Shown: positions 52,501 through 61,580 of the stretch, piece by piece
How the letters are laid out: each line of letters begins with the position of its first letter
How positions within the stretch are numbered: the stretch's first letter is position 1
DNA from: Leishmania martiniquensis
Lineage: Eukaryota > Euglenozoa > Kinetoplastea > Trypanosomatida > Trypanosomatidae
DNA: 64,000 nucleotides
Reading direction: 5' to 3'
NCBI RefSeq assembly: GCF_017916325.1
Contig: NC_090156.1
Location: forward strand, 499,501-563,500
Notes under the pieces: model-generated
Seen by the model: the letters and a program-made list of their open reading frames with translations, nothing else
What the model was told of the DNA's origin: nothing
The model's database searches: none
Translations under genes and position numbers: made by a program

Positions 52501-54307
52501 GCCACTCCCGCATGACCGGGAGCCACCGCTCCTCCAGCCACGTAAGGAACGGACTGGTCACCACCATCTGCACGGGAAAGATGAAGTGCGGCCGCGACGA
52601 CGATGACGCCGCGACGTCTTTATCGTTGCCGGGCGTACCTCTGTCGTTGGCGCTTGCAGCAGCCCGGGACTGGGCCTCGGCCCCCGCTCTGAAGCCCCCC
52701 CACACCTCCAGAATCTGGCCAAGATCGTGTTGCAGGGCCAAGTCACGGAGCAGTACCACCTCATGTGTCATGTGGACGATGAAGCGCACTAGCCGATGCA
52801 TGGCGCCAAAGACGTGGCGGCGCTCTTCAAGCACTTGACGAATAAATACGGACTCGTGCAGCGACAGGTGCCGCTCTACCGCATCGACGAGTCGAAGCAG
52901 CTGCGCACTGTGCTCGACCGCGTCGCGCTCGAGAAGGGGCATATTCACGTCCTCCCGCAGGTGGACGTATTCCAGCTTCGTAAAGGTGCTGAGGAGGCGG
53001 CCCGCCGCCTGGTGGATGTCGGGCAAAAGGGCGACGGAGTCGCCGCCACCGCGAGCGCACACGGTTGGGTCCGGCGAGTCGAGATCGCCTCCGTCCAGCT
53101 CCTCTGAGGAAGCATTCGTCCCGCCACCGCGCCGACAGGGGATCACAGAGGCACGGAACTCTTTCGTGGAGTGCGGTGGCGCCGCACACCGGCGCCGCTC
53201 GCTCAGCGCCGTCGTCACCTCCGCCACATAGTCGAGCACCGCCTTCATCTGATCCAGCTGGTGCCGCACCGCTGCGTCCATCTCTGCCGAGTGCTTCCGC
53301 ACCGCCGCTGCTGGGGTTGACGTAGAAGAATGGCGTCTCCCCACCACGTCTGATGCAGCGCTCGACAGATTCGGTTGCTGCTTACGTGTCGTCAGCGCCG
53401 CCAGCCGCGCCTTTGCACTGATGCTGCGCTTTGGTGCACCTCTGGCACCCGTGATACCGTCACGTCGTCCGACGCCAGTCGTGACCGCCGATGAGGTTGG
53501 CTGTTGCCGCGGCGCAGGGGCTGCCCCGTTCGAAGAGAGCTGGCGCTGAAGAGCTTGTGCAGAGGCAGTTCGCCGAAAGCTCGCGGCCGTCACGACGGCG
53601 GGGGCAGAGTTAGCCGACGGGCCCGTGGGGTTCACAGTGCGCTGCTTCGTTTCTGCTGAAGGCGCTGGCTTTGGCACCAACGGCGGAACGGTGGCCGAGG
53701 CGGCTTCGGTACCACCAAGAGGCGGCGCCGCGTCAGAGCTAAGGTTCATGTTCTTCCCGGCCGCGGCATGCTCTTGAAGCTCCCCACCGCTGCCGTCAGA
53801 AAGGGGGAGTTGCAGAGGTCCCGGGGACACGATTGGGTCGGCATGCCGCTGCTGTGCGTGTAATGGAGAGGATGTGTGACGCAGCACCTCTGCCGTTGCG
53901 GCATCCTGCTGTAATGCGCAGACACAAACGCCGAGGTGTTCGCGCCGATGCAGCGGTACATAAGACTGGGATGGCGTTGTGAGTGGGCTCACTTTCACTT
54001 CGCCATCGCTGTAGCAGGCCGATGAGGGCTGCGACATCTCCCGCTCACCTGTCTCGCGTGAAACGGAGGGCCTGAGGGGCAGGTCGCTGCCACGCGGCAC
54101 TGCGGCAGCGTTGGTTTCGACCTGTTTGAGCGGTTCCTGAGAAGGCTGCAAGGGGCGCGGGTGCTTTGACTTGTGGTTCTCATAGCTGGCGCGGCCGTAG
54201 CTCTTGGCGTAGTTGCCGTCACTGAGGTGGTGCTTCTTGTTCGCACCAAGTGCAGGCGCCGGTGTCACTGTAGCGACGCCGGCTGCCTTACATGCCGCGT
54301 GGTGCAT
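49547..54307 (-). CDS. Large PB1-domain protein, mostly disordered (1586 aa)
   Basis: One clear domain: residues about 1020-1115 form a PB1 (ubiquitin-like heterodimerisation) fold, beginning LKIHFDAQTRVLPV and holding an OPCA acidic loop RYEDTDGDFISLLDQQDW (D-x-D/E-G-D pattern), then a final strand IKIELFCDY. A basic-cluster lysine at the start (LRLKIHF) suggests a type I/II PB1. Residues about 320-900 are helical (regions around HLLDAVERHLSLHESVFIRQVL and AIEALAKKLALKRAAM) and could be a folded helical bundle. The rest is Ala/Ser/Pro/Gly-rich. The frame is open to 54352 only by a GTG; MHHAACKAAG at 54307 is the first ATG. PB1 domains assemble kinases and autophagy receptors elsewhere; here no kinase domain is present and the partner is unknown. 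Confidence 0.86.
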   Translation of the reverse strand: MHHAACKAAGVATVTPAPALGANKKHHLSDGNYAKSYGRASYENHKSKHPRPLQPSQEPLKQVETNAAAVPRGSDLPLRPSVSRETGEREMSQPSSACYSDGEVKVSPLTTPSQSYVPLHRREHLGVCVCALQQDAATAEVLRHTSSPLHAQQRHADPIVSPGPLQLPLSDGSGGELQEHAAAGKNMNLSSDAAPPLGGTEAASATVPPLVPKPAPSAETKQRTVNPTGPSANSAPAVVTAASFRRTASAQALQRQLSSNGAAPAPRQQPTSSAVTTGVGRRDGITGARGAPKRSISAKARLAALTTRKQQPNLSSAASDVVGRRHSSTSTPAAAVRKHSAEMDAAVRHQLDQMKAVLDYVAEVTTALSERRRCAAPPHSTKEFRASVIPCRRGGGTNASSEELDGGDLDSPDPTVCARGGGDSVALLPDIHQAAGRLLSTFTKLEYVHLREDVNMPLLERDAVEHSAQLLRLVDAVERHLSLHESVFIRQVLEERRHVFGAMHRLVRFIVHMTHEVVLLRDLALQHDLGQILEVWGGFRAGAEAQSRAAASANDRGTPGNDKDVAASSSSRPHFIFPVQMVVTSPFLTWLEERWLPVMREWRKLVLDALHTASRGDIDGAIRRSRQITLRIDGLEEILRPGETITTLLDDQVIRPIEALAKKLALKRAAMTTLREVLERGEAADAVLSAAELSKALKAAQAVASAARGEHDSGNEKSALSLSGDKEDAALMQRAEKLLARLHEADVLHRASTAVLQQPAPELSAVLDHITRANELLLLWRRAHDVVAAEAAVAVGRAALDMYRQRRRSACFSEGMSSKSSLRGEAAAGSGLTPTRANSGSTGAPVPWIGDGFPALFDVRSLYVTHTSGGPWPPGLSEAYMGLCGLFATLYAKRQARRELEMALARPAMDDCGTRLAGGPSVSLQATPRRSSCDAPSPADTLRVSEEGTNVLGWSLTGSTDEAATARASDGSASRMPNTPKGSSAEELQRCIQQAEEAGVSGTLVEEARARLRRLNTLRLKIHFDAQTRVLPVADASQAAFRDVYQQIHDVCHAQLQSPPLSAGTERRLRIRYEDTDGDFISLLDQQDWHMMLSELAPHGCSGIKIELFCDYPTMPSLMDSGTAAASGDGAQHTGVEWELTSGGFQTESAPETSAPGASANPHGPTAATAATTPEKRTNVFERLASASKVSAATANGPRKPRTLPHSLETSSPQRGPLQPRARGAATAVGSGAVRSVSPQKGAAASRAAAGGGAPHGKDAPSAAAAGVSPLKTAALTAENLRRNLLVPQMPPRPEGEESPAAEELRRSGGQPLSGGMGAAAPPAGTVADGDTSVSLPVGASAARVHSAATESTANGDGKREDSVVHLDLDMARRWEVMSDDELQLLELQTLASLSTVRPDRRTELPETTISVQPTELPSKAEPPRNTFTATHCSGRAEKNWNGGGDGASEAVSNIGEVNRASKRRLADLPSREPRRWSTDAFSLDDVETVCSERSRMPRQMTEPKGPTSLPPRPVNAGVGAGARTPVRLRRGARGTPTRPNAEAGNDDRDGDKGDGANTSAELFAEMQRMREANTRAMIQRKPSWH

Positions 54308-55511
54308 CCGAAAACGCGTGCAGGATGGCGTGAGAGGGGGGAGGAAGGGCACACGTGCAGGTGGCGCGGGAGCGTGGCTCCTCCCTACTTGCCGCTCTCC
54401 TCAATCCGCAGGCGTGTGTCAAGGATGGTGCGATGAGGTGTGCGAACACTACCGGAGAACGGGGATAGCAGAGGGAAACGAGGGAGGGGGCGACGGCAGC
54501 GATGCTGAACGAAGGTGGCCGTCCGAGAAGCGACACGCACACGTCTCACACACTGAAGGAGAGGGGGCGCACTAAGATAGGCGCGACAGAGACAGAGAGA
54601 GGGAGAGAAAGAGGGAAGGCGAAGGCGGCGATGATGAGGCCGAGCAGCAGTGGTAGGCAGCACACCGCAGGAGGACGGGGGTGGCGCACTCAAGTGAACG
54701 AGTAGGGGAGGGGGATGGAGGAGATATGACACACACACACGCACACAAACGCATGTAAAGGGAGAAGAAAAATAGATGTATGCCGTTGTGCGTATGTCGC
54801 GATGGCCGCAGCGCACCTGTGGAAGGGCGGAAGGGGGTGCAGATGTGCGAGCCAGCGGTGCGGCAAGTGCGTGTGCGAGGAGGAGGAGGAGATGAAGAGA
54901 AGTAACGATGAAAGCGCAAGGAAACATGGGCAAGTGTTAGTGCCGCTGGAGGCTGAGAAAGACCGCGCAAGCGGGACGTCTGTTGTACGCTGCGCTGGTA
55001 CCCATCAGCACACACCCCTTCCCCCCCTCTCTACGGCCCGTACGCCGCGCACGTGAAAAAAAAGTGTCGCCTTTCCGCGCACCTCCGCGTCACATACGCG
55101 CGCAAGCAATGGGCATGAGGACGACGGTGGGGAGGTACGGTGATGAAGAGAAACATTTCTCTCTCCCTCTCTGTGCGTATGCCTTCTGTGCATCTCGCGC
55201 ATGCCGTGACTTTTTTCTTCATCTTTGCTGAGGTGGAGAGGTGAAAGAGTGAGGGGGTCGCTTCCTCCGTCGCCCAAGGGGGCGGTGCGCACGCCTGACT
55301 TTACCTTCGTTGCGTGCTCCAGAAGTGACAACGAGAGGAAAAGGGCGCACATACATGCGCACGTGTACACCGCAAAGGGTGCGAGCCGCTGCCGCTGGCA
55401 TCCATGAAGCAGAATGGGCACCATATTTTCAGCTGACGCACACCGGCACCCACACAGAGAAACACCCTCGCACACCTGCGCCATTCGACCAGGGGGTCGA
55501 CACCAGGCGCA
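54308..55511. other. Non-coding spacer
   Basis: No gene seen. The transcribed strand is C/T-rich near 54318-54347 and 54590-54720. It holds the 5' flank of the PB1 gene and the 3' UTR of the secreted-protein gene. Confidence 0.6.
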
Positions 55512-56594
55512 TCACAAGTCCTCGCTTTCGCCGGTGGCCTCCCCGCCTGCCACCTCTACGACGTCCTCAACAGTCAGCGCCATGCTCGGCGCCTGCGTAA
55601 TGCGGCCGTTCTTCTGCAGTTCGGCCATGTTCAGTGTGAATGGAATCACGAGGCGACCGAGGACCTCAGCCTCAATGGCTGCATCTGTTAAAATGGAGGA
55701 CGAGGGCCCTGCACCATCTCGCGGGATCCGCTGACGCCGCCGCCACATCTGCACCATCACCTCCCACGGGCCCTCCACAATACGGTGTAGCGGTTTCGTG
55801 ACGACGCCATGGAAGAGGCCACTGCGCTCCTCGTCCTCGAGATCTGTCAGCGCCACACGAGCACCCGATGACGCGCCAAAGGCAGCGCCGACGCCGCTGG
55901 GCGCGGGAAAAGGCAAAGGGCAACTCCGCAGCATCCGACTGTGCTGTGGCACAGGCCCATCGCCGATGTCTTCGTCACACGCGAGGTCGTTATCGCCTCT
56001 CTGCGGCGTCATCCACACGCAGTCCGCCTCTTCCAGCGCATCGCAGCAAAGACTGTACCCGTCCCCACTGTGGAAGCCCTTGTAGTTGATGGTGGAGTCG
56101 CCCTTCGCTTTCAGCGAGACGGCGTAGCGCCACACGTCCGCGTCCTCTGTGACTAAGTAAGCGGCAGAGGGGTTTGATGAGGGGGCGGGGGCCGGCGTCG
56201 ATGTAGTCGAGGTCGTGCTCGCCCCACGCATCAAGTAGTCCTTGTCCGCACCCACCTGTCGCTGCAGGCGTGCCGCGGCATCGGGGGCGCGCCGCATCGA
56301 CCAGCGAACCGTCACATTGCAGGACGTCTCGCCTGCTACTGCAGCAGCAGCAACCGCAGTAGCGGGCGACGGTGATGCGCACTTCAGCTCGGCTGCAGCG
56401 TCCTCCACGGTGAAATAAAACAGGTCGCAGTTCTGCGAAGGGCGCGCCTTGGCCACGCTCGCAAATGTGCCCGTCGCCGAGAAGGGTCGCAGGCAACGGA
56501 AGTGCGCACGCGTCGCGGATGCCTGCACGCCTGGGGGGGCGCCAAAGGAGTGCAGCACAGTGACGACGAGAACGACAAGCGCGAGCGTTGTCAT
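55512..56594 (-). CDS. Secreted or ER-lumenal protein, hypothetical (360 aa)
   Basis: I do not recognise the family. It starts with a clear signal peptide, MTTLALVVLVVTVLHSFGAPPGVQAS, with cleavage probable after residue 25-26. The mature chain has cysteines in CLRPF, NCDLFYF, CNVTVRW and a tight CCDALEEADCVW block near residue 185, suggesting disulphides, plus NVT and similar glycosylation sites. A Thr/Pro/Ala linker lies near 130-145. The C-terminus is acidic (GESEDL) and lacks a membrane helix; ending in EDL it is only loosely like an ER-retention signal. The frame is open upstream to 57383, but that extension runs through repeat DNA and has no leader, so the ATG at 56594 before the signal peptide is chosen. 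Confidence 0.82.
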   Translation of the reverse strand: MTTLALVVLVVTVLHSFGAPPGVQASATRAHFRCLRPFSATGTFASVAKARPSQNCDLFYFTVEDAAAELKCASPSPATAVAAAAVAGETSCNVTVRWSMRRAPDAAARLQRQVGADKDYLMRGASTTSTTSTPAPAPSSNPSAAYLVTEDADVWRYAVSLKAKGDSTINYKGFHSGDGYSLCCDALEEADCVWMTPQRGDNDLACDEDIGDGPVPQHSRMLRSCPLPFPAPSGVGAAFGASSGARVALTDLEDEERSGLFHGVVTKPLHRIVEGPWEVMVQMWRRRQRIPRDGAGPSSSILTDAAIEAEVLGRLVIPFTLNMAELQKNGRITQAPSMALTVEDVVEVAGGEATGESEDL

Positions 56595-58345
56595 TCGTAA
56601 GGAAATGGTGGAAGGACCGCTCGACGGACCCCTACGAAGGGGCGAAGACACAGGTCGGGCCCCAGAGACGAGTGAAACCATGTGTGAGGGAGGTGGAGGA
56701 GGGGTGAAGGGTAACGCTTCCCGCTCGTCGCACCTGGCCGAGTGAAAGAGCGACCCGAGAGGAGAACCGAGCCGCCTCTTTCCAGATGGTCGCTGCCTCT
56801 CTTCTCTCAACCAAATCCTCAAGCAGAGCGTATCCGTCGTGCTTTTATCGGCGTAGGTAAGGGCGGCCCTGTCGTGGTGTTCCCGCGAACGATTGTGCTT
56901 CGGGGCCAACTTCAGCAATGGAGAAAAAGGATGCGCGCGAAGAGGACGGAGTAGGGCACGGGGAAGGCACGTGCAGAGAGGAGCGAACAGGGGTGCGAGC
57001 CGTGCGTGATACACCCGACCGAGATGCGACGTGCCGCACGCATGAGAGGATGACGTTTCAGAAAGGATAGAGCGGAGGGCGTCCGTGGATGCGGACATGG
57101 AGAGCACGCATACACACACAGAAAGCGAGATGAGAAAAAAAACAGTCGATTGAGCGACGCGAGGGCAGATGATGAGGGATCGGGTGGCCGAGAGGTACCA
57201 TTCCGCTTCCAGGCGCATGCGGCCATAGATACAGGGCCTTCGGACACAAATCGAACGTACAGGCCGCACCCCCGTAGAGTGCAGTGCAGCAAGCAGGCTC
57301 GCGTCAGAGCAAGGCGAACGCAGCCATCCGGGCACGGCCCGCGTCTTCAGCTCTGCACACCCGCCTCGCCGATCGCCTCGCACGCCCCTTCACCACAGCC
57401 GCCACGCCATGCAGCCCTTCGGGCGGGGCGCAGCCTCCCCACGCCGCTCGACAGTCCGAGGTCCGGGCGAGACACGCTCGAGGCGCGCTGGCATCATGCC
57501 CAGCATCAGGATTGTCCATGCGTGCGCTCGGTCGAGAGCCGATCCGACGCAGTGGCAGGCACGACATGACCGTCGGCATCCGTCTCTGTGCATCGCTTTC
57601 TCCCCCCTCCCTTCTGCTACGCGCTTGAGCCTGCGTCGCCGCCAGGAGCGGCTAGGCATCTGGTAGGAATAGGGAGAGAGAGATTGGGGGGGGGCAGCGG
57701 CTGCGTGATCCCCTCCCTCCCCTCAACCCCTACACATACACACACAGATACGGCGCGCACCGAGGTGCGTGCGAGTGCCTTGTCCATCATGAGGCGCGCA
57801 TGCAGCCGCACAAAGAAAGGAGTTTTCTCATGGGATGCGAGGCCGCAGTGCGCGGTGGTGTGCTCATGTACGAGTGCATGAGAAGGGGAAAGGGAGGAGA
57901 CGTCAACAACGGCAACGTGGTGCCCCCTCCCCTCCCTCTCCATAACCTGTAGCCAGTGCAGGGAAAAAGGGGAAGAGGGAACGCGGCGGGAGTGCCCCAG
58001 CGGCACGGGAACAACACTCTGGCCAGCAGTCCTCGACGTGGTGACTCCGTTTCGCATTCGTGCAGGCGAGAATGCCGACGCCGCGAATCTCTTTCGTCCC
58101 CGACTTCGTGTTGGCTTTCATGGCGGCATCGATTCTTTCTTCACCAGCGGTAAACCTTTGCAGGTTGACTGGGCACGCACGTACACACACACACAACACG
58201 CGCCTGTGCAAGTAAGAGTGCGTGTGTGTGTGTGTGTGTCTATGCATATAGAGCGAGATGCAGCGCTGGTGGATACGAGGAAGGCGCACTGATGCATCGA
58301 CGGAGTCTCCGCCGTCTGAGGCCTCCTAACTCGCGCTCCGTCCCT
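56595..58345. other. Non-coding spacer with SIDER-like repeat
   Basis: No gene is called. The 56595-57383 part is open in the same frame as the secreted protein but is not protein-like. The repeat block is at about 57270-57600. (CA)n/(TG)n tracts lie near 57733 and 58218-58236. Confidence 0.6.
57270..57600 (-). repeat. SIDER-like degenerate retroposon copy
   Basis: On the minus strand, GGCGGGTGTGCAGAGCTGAAGACGCGGGCCGTGCCCGGATGGCTGCG at about 57310-57370 is similar to the plus strand of 37828-37880 (roughly four of five bases equal by eye). The flanking part to 57600 is also GC-rich and unlike the spacer, so the element may extend that far. Confidence 0.45.
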
Positions 58346-61300
58346 TCACTCCAGATAAATAACCTCACGAAATTCCTGCCCGAGGGTGCACCGCGAACCG
58401 TTTTCGTGCCTCGGGAGCGACGGTCCTGCTTTGGACGTCACATCGTTCAGCTTTGCCTGTCCTGCCGTTGTAGCCGCGGCTTTGTGAGGGCTTTCCAAAG
58501 TCACCTCCGCGTCCTTGGTTGCCCGCAGCCGCGGCAAGTCGTGACCATCAGTCGGCTGCACCGTCCCACTGGCAAAGTCAAGACTTAGGCTCCCGGTGCT
58601 AGTCGACTGCGAGCCGCGAGACAGACCTTTGTCTTCGTTCACATCAAGTTCACCGTGCTCGGTGCCCTCCTCGGACACGTCCTCGAGAGAGACGCCAATA
58701 AGAAGCAACTTGGATGGCCGTTGGAAAGAGGAGTCCACAGTGATCTCGATCTCTGTCAAGATGCAGAGGACGTCGTCGATCACGCACTCGAGCACTGGCA
58801 CCATCGTGGATGACGGTGCTTGAAGGGCCTCCTCTAATGTGGAATGCGTGGTGCCTTCTTGAGGATTGTAAACGCTGCCGTCGCGGTCTCGGTGCATGCC
58901 TTCGCGGCTGCACGCGACGTTCGCACGACGCGGCGTTGTTGAGGATTGTGGAGCCACCCCATTCAGCACCTGCGACGTACCCTTGGGCTGTGCTGGTTCA
59001 ATCGCGACAGGCAGAAAGGCGAGGCGCATGGGGCGGTCTTGGAGGAGCTGCATGGCAACTATAAAGGAGCTCACACGGTGCTCTGCAAAGGGCGAGACGG
59101 GGGTGCGGTGCGGGATGCAGTTAGGCGAGCTCGGCGTCTCACACGGAAAGGTGGCGGCTAAGCTGCCTGCCTGAATCTCTGTAGCGGGTGCGGATGCGGC
59201 CGCGTCGTCTTCGCTGCCTCGTCCAGTGCCGCGAACCGCTAGGGAGGATAAGTCCGTCGTCCAAGGATGGCACACACTGTCTCCCTCATCCGATTCCTCA
59301 GGGCGGCAGTAGACAAACTGCAGCAGTTTCTGCTCCAGAATCGTCAACCCTTCACGCTGGTCTCCCTGGTTGGGGATGTAGAAGATGGTGAAGGGGCTGA
59401 AGCTACACAAGCGCATCAGCGAGGTGTCGGAGCCGTTCACAAAATAGTGGCAGTCCGCGGAAGCGTCGTAGCTGGTGTGCGCCACTGCACCGTAACGGCG
59501 AGAGTAGCGCGTTGATTTTCCCTTCAGCACATGAATCAGCACCGTAGCGAAGACGTCCTTCTCGTCTCCTTTGAAGCGCGACCCACGCTGCAGCGTGAGA
59601 GAAGGGGAAGCGACGACGGCGGAGCCGGGCTGTCTGCGATGTGTGGCACCCGGCGCCGGCGTTCTTGAGAGCGAAGAGGACATCGGTGAAGCCCTGGTAC
59701 CGTTTCCGTCGGCTGGAGGTGTAGATATGCGACTCCGTGTCACACTGTCGCCGTTGTCCCTCCCGCCTGCGACCGACGGCACCGGCTGCTGCGTCGAGAC
59801 GCCCGAGCGCGGTGAGAAGACCACCTCCTCTTCCTCCCCGTTGCCTACGACAGCAATTGTGCGACTCTGAATGCAGAGGGTCGCAGTGTGTGTGTAAGAT
59901 GGGTTACCGGCCGATGCGTACCCCCCAACGCTCACCGCCAGCGGTGTAAACTCGCCGCTAGGCTCGCCTTGGCCATCTCCATCGGCGCCCCTGCTTGTGC
60001 CCTCAAAGGACCGCATGCTGTGCTCGCTGGGGGAGACTTGGCCCAGCTGCCGCGCCCTCTCCTCGGCCTTCTCCTTCTCGACCGGCCATTGGGCGTCGGT
60101 GTCCATGTGCAAGGCCCGCGCTATGGAGGGTGATGCCGCTGCCACTGCAGCTGCCGCAGGCGGCTCCGCTCGCGCATTCGCGTGCGTCCGTCGGGGCTCC
60201 CGGCCGGCTCTGTTTCCGCTGAGCAGCGGAGGGAACTGCACCAACTTGACACCGCCGAGGTTGAAGCCCTTCGTATCTAGCGACGTGAGCTGTGAGGCCG
60301 TCTCCTCTCCAGCGGCGCCCATTTCCGCGCCGTCTCCGCTTTGGTTTGGGGTTTCCTTGGGAATCGTGAAGACGCTCTCCGTCAGCGAATCGCCCACCTC
60401 GCCGCCGGGCGGCTGCAGGGAAGGCAACCGCATGGATGGCATGTCCGGCGCCGGCGGCTGTAACGCCGGTGGCGTCGTACGCGCCTGCGCATGCCCCCAG
60501 CCCACCCCTGCGGCGTTGCCGGAGACCGGGCTATTAGCTGCAATGCTCAGCGAGGCGGGAAGCTCCCCCAGGCTGACTGGCGAAAGCGTGTTCACCGAAT
60601 GCAGCGCAAACGAAGAGAAGTACAGCGACAAGATCATTCTTTCCACCCGCGCGACACTGATCATCAGAGCGCGCACGGCGATGCGCTGATGATGTATGAC
60701 GGGGTTCGTCGGCCCCGACAAGCTCCGCAAGTTCAGCTTCTCGAGGAGGCCGATGAGCCACCGCCACTCCTTTCCCACGTGAACGGTGGAGATGATCATA
60801 TCTCGCTCCTCCTCGAGCCGGTCAATGCCGCGGAGGAAGCCGGAGCCGCCAACGTCGGGGATCGTCGTAGGCATGGCTGCGGCTGCACCACCAGGTGCCA
60901 CCGAACTCGAAAGGCGCTGCAACGCCGGCTCACTCGGAGTCGCTAGGTAGCTGCACAGGCGCGCCGATTCGGCCGTGGTAGCCATGCGCAGACTCGCCCC
61001 TCGCGTTTCCAACTCCATCTCCACGTTGCCCACTGCGGTACTCAAGTAGGTGGCGTGATGCTCCATTTCCTTGACGATCTGCGCTAACGCTGCGTTGAAC
61101 CTACGCTGTGGGTGTTGTATAGAATAATGGCTCAGCACCGTGCCGATCACAGTGAGCAGGGGGACCATCATCCCCACATAAATCTGCCGCCCTCTCGCAT
61201 TCGCAATGTAAAAGGGCGGAATCGACACAATCACGAAGCACAGACCCAGCAAGATCGCTGTCAGCAGCGTGGAGAAAGAGGTGACGAAGAGAGACGGATT

Positions 61301-61420
61301 CGGGCGTAAGACCTCCGCTTTGATATCCAACAGAGTCGGCGGCGACACCTTCACCGACACCGGCTGCTCCATGGCATTCGCACTCCGCTGCGGCTCGTCT
61401 CTTCTTCCTCGATCCTCCAT
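58346..61420 (-). CDS. Large membrane protein with two N-terminal TM helices, hypothetical (1024 aa)
   Basis: I do not recognise it. Two hydrophobic segments lie near the N-terminus (about 45-70, SFSTLLTAILLGLCFVIVSI; about 80-98, YVGMMVPLLTVIGTVL), with a short polar hairpin between, so both ends would face the same side. A helical region with heptad-like spacing follows (about 100-150 and 205-280). Then come long Ser/Pro/Gly-rich stretches (about 290-600). A more ordered part near 620-720 (FATVLIHVLKGKSTRYSRRYGAVAHTSYDAS, FTIFYIPNQGD) looks beta-rich, and another lies at about 870-910 (VPVLECVIDDVLCILTEIEITVDSSF). Start is the ATG at 61420. A cytosolic C-terminus anchored to a membrane is inferred. 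Confidence 0.85.
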   Translation of the reverse strand: MEDRGRRDEPQRSANAMEQPVSVKVSPPTLLDIKAEVLRPNPSLFVTSFSTLLTAILLGLCFVIVSIPPFYIANARGRQIYVGMMVPLLTVIGTVLSHYSIQHPQRRFNAALAQIVKEMEHHATYLSTAVGNVEMELETRGASLRMATTAESARLCSYLATPSEPALQRLSSSVAPGGAAAAMPTTIPDVGGSGFLRGIDRLEEERDMIISTVHVGKEWRWLIGLLEKLNLRSLSGPTNPVIHHQRIAVRALMISVARVERMILSLYFSSFALHSVNTLSPVSLGELPASLSIAANSPVSGNAAGVGWGHAQARTTPPALQPPAPDMPSMRLPSLQPPGGEVGDSLTESVFTIPKETPNQSGDGAEMGAAGEETASQLTSLDTKGFNLGGVKLVQFPPLLSGNRAGREPRRTHANARAEPPAAAAVAAASPSIARALHMDTDAQWPVEKEKAEERARQLGQVSPSEHSMRSFEGTSRGADGDGQGEPSGEFTPLAVSVGGYASAGNPSYTHTATLCIQSRTIAVVGNGEEEEVVFSPRSGVSTQQPVPSVAGGRDNGDSVTRSRISTPPADGNGTRASPMSSSLSRTPAPGATHRRQPGSAVVASPSLTLQRGSRFKGDEKDVFATVLIHVLKGKSTRYSRRYGAVAHTSYDASADCHYFVNGSDTSLMRLCSFSPFTIFYIPNQGDQREGLTILEQKLLQFVYCRPEESDEGDSVCHPWTTDLSSLAVRGTGRGSEDDAAASAPATEIQAGSLAATFPCETPSSPNCIPHRTPVSPFAEHRVSSFIVAMQLLQDRPMRLAFLPVAIEPAQPKGTSQVLNGVAPQSSTTPRRANVACSREGMHRDRDGSVYNPQEGTTHSTLEEALQAPSSTMVPVLECVIDDVLCILTEIEITVDSSFQRPSKLLLIGVSLEDVSEEGTEHGELDVNEDKGLSRGSQSTSTGSLSLDFASGTVQPTDGHDLPRLRATKDAEVTLESPHKAAATTAGQAKLNDVTSKAGPSLPRHENGSRCTLGQEFREVIYLE

Positions 61421-61549
61421 TTCGCACCCTCAACTCTACCTGCGACTGCACCTCCACAGAATACGCCCAGCGAGCTCGTTCTCGCACTCTACCCCCTCTG
61501 CTATGTTGCTCCGTTGCTTCCGTGTTCTTTCACAGCTCAAGTCTGTCGC

Positions 61550-61580
<31 letters not shown>

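Noticed and set aside
56595..57383. Upstream extension of the secreted-protein frame
   Set aside because: It passes through retroposon-like repeat and would bury the clear signal peptide at 56594 inside the protein.
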